Positions 1 through 4,633 of a stretch of 8,364 nucleotides of DNA are shown here, piece after piece (within the stretch, counting starts at the first letter, position 1; every line of letters begins with the position of its first letter). Position numbers and translations under genes: made by a program. The notes beneath the pieces were generated by a model. That model searched no databases and was not told the origin of the DNA. It was given only the letters and a program-made list of their open reading frames with translations. The stretch comes from an uncultured Clostridiaceae bacterium (GTDB taxonomy: Bacteria > Bacillota > Clostridia > TANB77 > CAG-508): contig CATXTS010000088.1 in assembly GCA_958402495.1 (NCBI GenBank), forward strand, positions 1 through 8,364, written 5' to 3'.

Positions 1-52
1 CCATTGGAAATAGACCACTTATTAATATCTTTGTTTTATAATATAAAGTCAT
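1..52 (-). CDS. Partial CDS, 5' end only, product unknown
   Basis: An ATG at 52-50 on the minus strand opens a frame that stays open for 17 codons to the window edge (begins MTLYYKTKIL). It is preceded by a strong Shine-Dalgarno sequence, AAAAAGGAG, whose GGAG lies at 61-64, 8 nt from the ATG. The quality and spacing of this site are the main reason for calling a gene, because the visible peptide is too short to assign to a family. It lies downstream of the acetyltransferase gene on the same strand, 148 nt away, with a possible weak terminator between them. Function unknown. Confidence 0.55.
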   Translation of the reverse strand, partial: MTLYYKTKILISGLFPM

Positions 53-144
53 TTTTATTTCTCCTTTTTTATTTAAAAGTTTCCCATATGTCTTATTTAG
101 GTTAAATTTTATCATTTTTACTAAAAGTTACTTAAAATATGTAA

Positions 145-168
145 AAAGGACCAGTTTCCAATTCCTTT
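145..168 (-). terminator. Possible weak terminator after the acetyltransferase gene
   Basis: On the minus strand AAAGGA (168-163) can pair with TCCTTT (150-145) across a 12-nt loop, and the run of T continues for two more bases. The stem is only 6 bp and the T tract overlaps it, so termination here would be weak. Confidence 0.3.
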
Positions 169-200
169 GTTTATAGAATTTTGTCTGTTTCTGTTATTCA

Positions 201-677
201 TTATTTCAACTTCATTGAATACGCTATATTTTTAATTCTAAAACCAATTTTTTCATATACATGTCTAGCAACATCATTTTCTTCGTCTACGGTTAATCTT
301 AAATCTGTATAATAATTACTTTTAGCATAATTCTTCACATATTCTAATAATGCATTACCAATTCCTTGATTTCTATGACGTTCCTCAACTCCAATAGCGT
401 CAATATCTAATTCTTTTCTATATCTGTAACCCTTCTTTTTCACTTCTCTAGAGGATAGTAACATATACCCTACTATTCTATCTTCTACTTTAGCGACAAA
501 TATAGTATTATTTCCTATCCTATCTACTAATTCTTCTTCACTTAGGATAGTATTTGTACTTTCAAAGATATCGGGTCTCCATTTTACATGACATTCATGA
601 ACCTGCACTGCAATTTTATCTATCGCTTCCCTATCATCTATGGTAGGGATTTCTATTTTTAATTTTTCTTTTAGCAT
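201..677 (-). CDS. GNAT-family N-acetyltransferase
   Basis: This 158-residue protein has the length and fold signature of a stand-alone GCN5-related acetyltransferase, which transfers an acetyl group from acetyl-CoA to an amine. Visible motifs: the beta-4 strand DIDAIGVEE (91-99); the acetyl-CoA pyrophosphate-binding turn RNQGIG (102-107), fitting the Q/RxxGxG/A signature; then helix ALLEYVKNYAK; then the motif-B pattern LRLTVDEENDVARHVYEKIGF (127-146), where the N..A...YEK.GF segment is typical. The start ATG at 677 has the site GAGGAG with a spacing of about 6-7 nt. The gene is 102 nt downstream of the Qng1-type gene, far enough for its own promoter, although I see no convincing -35/-10 pair. 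The substrate (protein N-terminus, amino acid, drug or polyamine) cannot be told from the sequence. Confidence 0.9.
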   Translation of the reverse strand: MLKEKLKIEIPTIDDREAIDKIAVQVHECHVKWRPDIFESTNTILSEEELVDRIGNNTIFVAKVEDRIVGYMLLSSREVKKKGYRYRKELDIDAIGVEERHRNQGIGNALLEYVKNYAKSNYYTDLRLTVDEENDVARHVYEKIGFRIKNIAYSMKLK

Positions 678-779
678 ACTATTCTCCTCTGTCTTAATTT
701 CAGAAAATTTCTATATATTCTTATTTGATTCTATATCTTTTTTCTCTATTTAAAAGTATTATTAAGAAATGTCTTATTT

Positions 780-1712
780 TTAATAGTTAGTACATCTGGT
801 TAAATGATATGGTTTAAAGTTTAAATCTTGGTTATTCTTCTGTAAATATAGATAATCGTTTATATCTATACAATTATATTTACCCATTAACAATCTCTCA
901 ATTTTACAAATAACCATCAGCATACTAGCCCTTATTTCTACTTCATATGCAGAATCTTCCTCAATTTCTATGTGGTTATCTACTCTATTAGCAAGTTCTT
1001 CACCATAAATTAGCACTCCCATAGCCCTTAAAACTTGTGGTATTTTATAATCTGCACAACCAACTAAGTTTTGGCAACTAACAGATATTCCTTCTTTTAC
1101 TTCTCTTATATGTAAGATATCTGATGTTAATAATTGGGCTAATTTGTATATATAAACCGTTTCTCCCTTATAGATTCTTTCATCTCTAAAGTTTGGAAAG
1201 AACTCTATTAGCAAAGAAAAAAGTTCATCATCTTTTGTTATATGTTTTATGTAATCATAAAAGTTGCCATGCATTTTTTGATTTACAATTTGACTTACAG
1301 TTTTTATGATTTCCCATCTTTCTTTAAGCAAAGGTATTTCTATATTCCCTTTTAATAATGTAGAAAATGCCTCTTTACTCATTTTCGAAAAGTCTGTCGT
1401 TTTATTTTCTTTAACGCATTTTAATAATACATATAATAAAGCAATTGAACCATCTAATATTCCTTCTGGTGTTTCTACAGACCACTTTGGACTGCCCCAA
1501 AATGAAAAATCAATTGCTTCATAGACTAATAAGAAATTAACAATTTGTTCAACAGGTAAATTTAATAAACCAAATGGAGAGGAACTTAACCAATTCTCCA
1601 TTTGGATATCTTTCATTTCATTAGTTAATTGCATAATAGCTTCGTCATTGATAGATACATGTTTAGCATTATCCGTTACATATAAACAACTACTTTTTAT
1701 TTTCTCAAGCAT
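780..1712 (-). CDS. Queuosine 5'-phosphate N-glycosylase/hydrolase (Qng1, DUF2419 queuosine salvage family)
   Basis: The protein matches the DUF2419 (Q_salvage) family, whose characterised members hydrolyse queuosine 5'-monophosphate to release queuine base for reuse by tRNA-guanine transglycosylase in the cytoplasm. Family landmarks, numbered from the ATG used here: DFSFWGSPKW (68-77), FPNFRDE (172-178) with a following Y.GE, the YKLAQLLTSDI segment (189-199), ADYKIPQVLRAMGVL (220-234) containing the presumed catalytic Asp, EVEIRA (257-262), and the C-terminal YHLTRCTNY, which corresponds to the HRTRT.FY-type end of the family. Length (310 aa) is normal. The open frame extends 7 codons upstream to a GTG at 1733, but the ATG at 1712 is preferred because GGAGAG (1719-1724) lies 8 nt ahead of it. 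The gene follows the membrane-protein gene by 38 nt, so the two are probably co-transcribed. Family assignment is from remembered motifs, not a search. Confidence 0.85.
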   Translation of the reverse strand: MLEKIKSSCLYVTDNAKHVSINDEAIMQLTNEMKDIQMENWLSSSPFGLLNLPVEQIVNFLLVYEAIDFSFWGSPKWSVETPEGILDGSIALLYVLLKCVKENKTTDFSKMSKEAFSTLLKGNIEIPLLKERWEIIKTVSQIVNQKMHGNFYDYIKHITKDDELFSLLIEFFPNFRDERIYKGETVYIYKLAQLLTSDILHIREVKEGISVSCQNLVGCADYKIPQVLRAMGVLIYGEELANRVDNHIEIEEDSAYEVEIRASMLMVICKIERLLMGKYNCIDINDYLYLQKNNQDLNFKPYHLTRCTNY

Positions 1713-1718
1713 GATTAT

Positions 1719-1724
1719 CTCTCC
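1719..1724 (-). promoter_or_regulatory. Ribosome binding site deciding the Qng1-type start
   Basis: GGAGAG on the minus strand is 8 nt upstream of the ATG at 1712. It lies downstream of the alternative GTG at 1733, so the longer start has no use for it. Confidence 0.75.
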
Positions 1725-1750
1725 ATTATTCACTATTTATAGCATTAAAC

Positions 1751-2227
1751 TTATAAAGTTCTATAATTATTTTTATCAGCTCTTTCATCTAACTTTCTAT
1801 CATATTGCTCATTTTTATAAAACCAATCCGTATCTTTGTGTACAGGATTTTTCATTCTTGTTTTATCTAAGGCAATATCAATTAAGGCTATAATAGGAAG
1901 TGCAAATCCTATCACATTAATGAATAGATTTGTAAAAGCATCTATGCTTGCTACTTCTCCTGCTATTATTGGTGGAAAAGTCTTTAATAACTCTGTTCCA
2001 AAATACCAGCCATATATTCCAACATAGGCAAGTGCTCCTATCATTTTTCTTCTCCATAAAAGTGGAATAATAGCCAATACCACAAAAGTTAATATAATCT
2101 CTACTGTATTATCCATTGGCTTTACAAAAAATTCTGCTCCCGTTGTACCTGTAATAGCTACCAATACTCTAAATACCCAAAATACAATCACAAAAATCAT
2201 AATCAACCAACTACTTAAATTTTTCAT
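1751..2227 (-). CDS. Four-helix membrane protein of unknown function
   Basis: I do not recognise a named family. The 158-residue protein shows four hydrophobic segments at about 7-26, 41-58, 62-81 and 97-120, with a basic RRK between helices 2 and 3. A hydrophilic, charged C-terminal tail follows (121-158: KDTDWFYKNEQYDRKLDERAD...). Positive-inside reasoning puts the 59-61 loop and the tail in the cytoplasm. The start ATG at 2227 is preceded by GGGAGAG at about 8-10 nt. The gene begins only about 32 nt after the DUF1292 terminator and leads into the Qng1-type gene. It could be a transport component for a queuosine precursor, given its neighbour, but four helices do not match the QueT S-component pattern and this is a guess from position only. 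Confidence 0.8.
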   Translation of the reverse strand: MKNLSSWLIMIFVIVFWVFRVLVAITGTTGAEFFVKPMDNTVEIILTFVVLAIIPLLWRRKMIGALAYVGIYGWYFGTELLKTFPPIIAGEVASIDAFTNLFINVIGFALPIIALIDIALDKTRMKNPVHKDTDWFYKNEQYDRKLDERADKNNYRTL

Positions 2228-2260
2228 TTGTCTTCTCTCCCTCTTCTATTTTCCTAAAAG

Positions 2261-2293
2261 CAAAAAGTGGAGGTTCGTTATCCCAAACCTCCA
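2261..2293 (-). terminator. Rho-independent terminator of the DUF1292 gene
   Basis: On the minus strand TGGAGGTT (2293-2286) pairs perfectly with AACCTCCA (2275-2268) across a 10-nt loop. It is followed after one C by TTTTT and, after GC, a further TTTT. The 8-bp GC-containing stem with a U tract lies 12 nt after the DUF1292 stop codon. Confidence 0.88.
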
Positions 2294-2305
2294 TCTTCCC
2301 TTTAC

Positions 2306-2632
2306 TTACTCATCATCATCTACAAAATTAAATTCATCTTTAAATTTCTCTTTGAAAATTTCAAATACTTTGTTTAAGATTTCTTCATCTTCTACGCTAA
2401 CATAGGATTCTTCATCTTCTGATTCGGTATCTTCTACTTTAAGAATGACTACTTCTCCAGCTTCTTCTCCCTCTTCTTCTACAGGTAGAAGAACAACATA
2501 TTCTTCATCATCTAACTCTATTAAGTCTAAAAATTCAAAAGAAACTTCCTCTCCATTTTCATCATTTAAAACAATTATGTTGTCTAGTTCCTCATCTTGT
2601 TCTGGAACATTGTTATTTTCATCATTATTCAT
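2306..2632 (-). CDS. yrzB: DUF1292 family protein (YrzB-like), acidic
   Basis: This 108-residue, strongly acidic protein has the DUF1292 pattern. A beta-rich core starts at NIIVLNDENGEEVSFEFLDL, runs through the DDEEYVVLLPVEE segment (about 41-53), then VVILKVE (61-67), then a helix EEILNKVFEIFKEKFKDE near the C-terminus. Its biochemical role is not established. In many Firmicutes it is the third gene of the ireB-ruvX-yrzB cluster, and it holds that place here, which supports the call. The ATG at 2632 has an excellent site, GAAAGGAG, 8 nt upstream. A 137-nt gap with its own promoter-like sequence separates it from ruvX, and a strong terminator closes the unit, so it can be expressed as a single gene. 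Confidence 0.9.
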   Translation of the reverse strand: MNNDENNNVPEQDEELDNIIVLNDENGEEVSFEFLDLIELDDEEYVVLLPVEEEGEEAGEVVILKVEDTESEDEESYVSVEDEEILNKVFEIFKEKFKDEFNFVDDDE

Positions 2633-2677
2633 TTTTTAATTTCTCCTTTCAAATTTATATATTAAATTGTATTTCTA

Positions 2678-2705
2678 CAATACTAATACCTTTTTTATAG
2701 TATTG
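2678..2705. repeat. Inverted repeat in the DUF1292 leader
   Basis: CAATACTA (2678-2685) and TAGTATTG (2698-2705) are perfect inverted copies with a 12-nt loop. No T tract follows on either strand, so it does not look like a terminator. It begins about 7 nt after the expected transcription start of the DUF1292 promoter. It could be an operator or a 5' mRNA hairpin. Confidence 0.5.
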
Positions 2706-2718
2706 GTTATTTTGCTAT

Positions 2719-2747
2719 ATCATATACTATTTTTTTAAATATCGCAA
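2719..2747 (-). promoter_or_regulatory. Candidate sigma-A promoter for the DUF1292 gene
   Basis: On the minus strand TTGCGA (2747-2742) and TATGAT (2724-2719) are separated by exactly 17 bp, matching the housekeeping consensus at 4/6 and 5/6 positions. The predicted start is near 2712, giving a leader of about 80 nt before the ATG at 2632. Confidence 0.55.
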
Positions 2748-2769
2748 TACTTCTTACTAAAATTTCTGT

Positions 2770-3213
2770 CTATTTTTTGTCGTTTTTTTGGTTTTCATTT
2801 TCCTTTTTATGTACATAAGTCTCTAAGATATATACTGCGGAAATGGTATCTACAATATTTCTTTTTTCTTTCTTATCTACATTTAAGAAATTCATGGTTT
2901 TATGAGCTGCTACAGTTGTTAATCGTTCATCTATTGTTTCTAGTTTTATTTGTGGAAATTGACATCTTAGTTTATGCATAAATTTTTCCGTCACTTCTAC
3001 TCTTTGTGTTTTGGTACCATCCATATTCAGTGGCATACCTATGACAAAGGTATCCACCTCATATATTTCTAATAATTCCTTTAAACGCTTTAGTACTAAT
3101 TTATCATTTCCTTGATGGTGAATAGTCTCTAGTCCTTGTACCGTAATATTTAAAGCATCTGTTATGGCAATCCCTACACGACTATCTCCATAATCAATTC
3201 CTAATTTTCTCAT
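2770..3213 (-). CDS. ruvX: RuvX/YqgF family: putative Holliday junction resolvase / pre-16S rRNA nuclease
   Basis: This is the RuvX (YqgF) RNase H-fold nuclease, proposed to act in the cytoplasm on 16S rRNA 5'-end maturation and, by annotation, on Holliday junctions. Visible family motifs: LGIDYGDSRVGIAITD at the N-terminus with the first acidic catalytic residue; VIGMPLNMDGT (about 57-67); DERLTT..A (about 94-102); and VDTISAVYILETY (about 121-133) with the last catalytic Asp. A lysine/asparagine-rich tail of about 13 residues extends past the family core. Two ATG codons are adjacent at 3216 and 3213. GAGG (3219-3222) is only 2 nt from the first and 5 nt from the second, so 3213 is used here; the longer form adds one Met. 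It starts 14 nt after the ireB stop and is surely co-transcribed with it. Confidence 0.95.
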   Translation of the reverse strand: MRKLGIDYGDSRVGIAITDALNITVQGLETIHHQGNDKLVLKRLKELLEIYEVDTFVIGMPLNMDGTKTQRVEVTEKFMHKLRCQFPQIKLETIDERLTTVAAHKTMNFLNVDKKEKRNIVDTISAVYILETYVHKKENENQKNDKK

Positions 3214-3227
3214 CATTTCCTCTTCGC

Positions 3228-3491
3228 TTATGCTTTTTCTTCATCAATTGCGATATAATCCTTTACCATCTTCTCTAGGAGTTCATCTCTTTCAATTTGT
3301 CTAATTAAATTTCTAGCATTATTATGACTAGTAATGTAAGTAGGGTCTCCTGATAATATATAACCAACAATTTGATTAATAGGATTATAACCTTTCTCTT
3401 TTAACGCTGCATATACCTCTCTTAATATTTCTTTTGATTTTGTGTTTTCCTCTTTTGGTGCTGTAAAACACATAGTCTCATCTTTAGCCAT
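3228..3491 (-). CDS. ireB: IreB family regulatory phosphoprotein (UPF0297, YrzL-like)
   Basis: This 87-residue protein is a clear IreB/UPF0297 member. The signature EKGYNPINQIVGYILSGDP (32-50) and the following ITSHNNARNLIRQIERDE segment (53-70) are nearly invariant in the family. In Enterococcus faecalis IreB is phosphorylated by the Ser/Thr kinase IreK at N-terminal threonines and limits cephalosporin resistance. Thr6 in DETMCF lies at the position of one of those threonines, so phosphoregulation is plausible here. The start ATG at 3491 has a near-perfect TAGGAGG at 7 nt. It is 19 nt downstream of the GAF-GGDEF gene and 14 nt upstream of ruvX. In Bacillus the gene upstream is alaS; here it is the GAF-GGDEF gene instead. 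Confidence 0.95.
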   Translation of the reverse strand: MAKDETMCFTAPKEENTKSKEILREVYAALKEKGYNPINQIVGYILSGDPTYITSHNNARNLIRQIERDELLEKMVKDYIAIDEEKA

Positions 3492-3510
3492 AATCGTTTC
3501 CTCCTATTTT

Positions 3511-4608
3511 TTATATATAATTTATACTGCTTTCTTTTTCATTAGCATTGTCCAAATATTCCTCTAGTTTTTTAGTTACGCCTTCCATGGCTGTTCCTTT
3601 ATAATACGTAGTAATCACCACATTTATTTTTGGTTTTACGATTTCTGGTTCATCTTCTTCAAAGACATCTTCTTCTACTTGTTCAATTTCTAAATTTTCT
3701 ATTTTTTGTTTAATATCTTTCATAAAGCCCGTAACCCCATCTACTTCTATTCCTGAGAATACCACTACAAATTTAGGTCCCATATATCTAACAAAAATAT
3801 ATTCTGAAGCAATATTTTGGCTAACCGTTTTACTAACTGCTTTAATGACTTCATTGCCCGTATGTCTACCATAATCTTCATTAATATCTACAATATTGGT
3901 AATTTTAAACATACAAACCGCAGACATGGTATATTGGTCTATTTTTCTTTTTCCTTCTCCATACAAATATTCTTCGGATTTTAAACCTGTAAACAAATCC
4001 TCTCTTACAATATTTTCAATGACATTTTGTTTTTCTAAGGTTTTTAAAATAGCTATAATGTTATTCTTTACAACTTCTAAAATAGTCGTATCTACGCCAT
4101 CGAAATCATGTGGTTTTCCACTTTCAATAATCCAATATCCAATATACACATTGTCAATATATAAAGGAAAAAACATAGCACATTTGGCTCTTCCAAATTC
4201 CATTTTTTGATAAGGAAGTCTTTCTCCTTCTGCTTCAACGGTTACATATTTTGGAGTTGCCGTTTGTATACTGTCTTGAAAAATAGGCTCTTTGTGCAAA
4301 TTTCTTAAAGTTTCCCAATGTTTTTCATCTACATTGGTTGCTTTTATGATATATTCCACACCATTATAGACTACAATCGTAGAATATTTAATATCGTATT
4401 TTTCTATTAATATTTCATTTATTTTTTCAATTTTTTCATCTGCTGATTTTTCTGCACTAATGGTATCCATAAAATCTTGTAGAACATTTAGACTTGTAAT
4501 CTTTTGATTAATACTATTAAACGTATCTATTTTTTTATGGACAGACATATTGTATAACATTAAAAATACAATAATGACCACTAGCAGTATTATAATGGCT
4601 ATTATCAA
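3511..4608 (-). CDS. Membrane-anchored GAF protein with degenerate (probably inactive) GGDEF domain
   Basis: Numbered from the upstream GTG at 4617, the 368-residue frame has an N-terminal transmembrane helix (3-22), a short basic linker, a helix (about 36-75), a GAF-like sensor domain (about 60-195), then a GGDEF-like domain (about 203-356). The cyclase core is degenerate. The signature loop reads RYMGPKF (277-283) where RYGGDEF is expected. The metal/GTP segment reads FKITNIVDINEDYGRHTGNEVI (237-258), keeping the INEDYG..TGNE scaffold but losing the first metal-binding Asp. An acidic insert (EEDVFEEDEPE, 315-325) sits before the last strand. Diguanylate cyclase activity is therefore unlikely; a role as nucleotide sensor or scaffold is inferred. 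The start is set at TTG 4608, since AGGGGG (4617-4622) is 8 nt from it but directly abuts the GTG. The upstream stop is 25 nt away, so this is the same operon. Confidence 0.8.
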   Translation of the reverse strand: MIIAIIILLVVIIVFLMLYNMSVHKKIDTFNSINQKITSLNVLQDFMDTISAEKSADEKIEKINEILIEKYDIKYSTIVVYNGVEYIIKATNVDEKHWETLRNLHKEPIFQDSIQTATPKYVTVEAEGERLPYQKMEFGRAKCAMFFPLYIDNVYIGYWIIESGKPHDFDGVDTTILEVVKNNIIAILKTLEKQNVIENIVREDLFTGLKSEEYLYGEGKRKIDQYTMSAVCMFKITNIVDINEDYGRHTGNEVIKAVSKTVSQNIASEYIFVRYMGPKFVVVFSGIEVDGVTGFMKDIKQKIENLEIEQVEEDVFEEDEPEIVKPKINVVITTYYKGTAMEGVTKKLEEYLDNANEKESSINYI

Positions 4609-4616
4609 AATTTGCA

Positions 4617-4622
4617 CCCCCT
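4617..4622 (-). promoter_or_regulatory. Ribosome binding site pointing to a TTG start
   Basis: AGGGGG on the minus strand is 8 nt upstream of TTG at 4608-4606. It abuts or overlaps the GTG at 4617-4615, which could not use it. This supports a rare TTG start for the GAF-GGDEF gene. Confidence 0.55.
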
Positions 4623-4633
4623 ATTTGCTGTTT

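Noticed and set aside
1731..1733. GTG at 1733 as the start of the Qng1-type protein
   Set aside because: The Shine-Dalgarno GGAGAG lies downstream of it and is well spaced for the ATG at 1712.
2678..2705. Inverted repeat as a ruvX terminator
   Set aside because: No T tract follows the stem on the minus strand, and it lies downstream of a plausible promoter.
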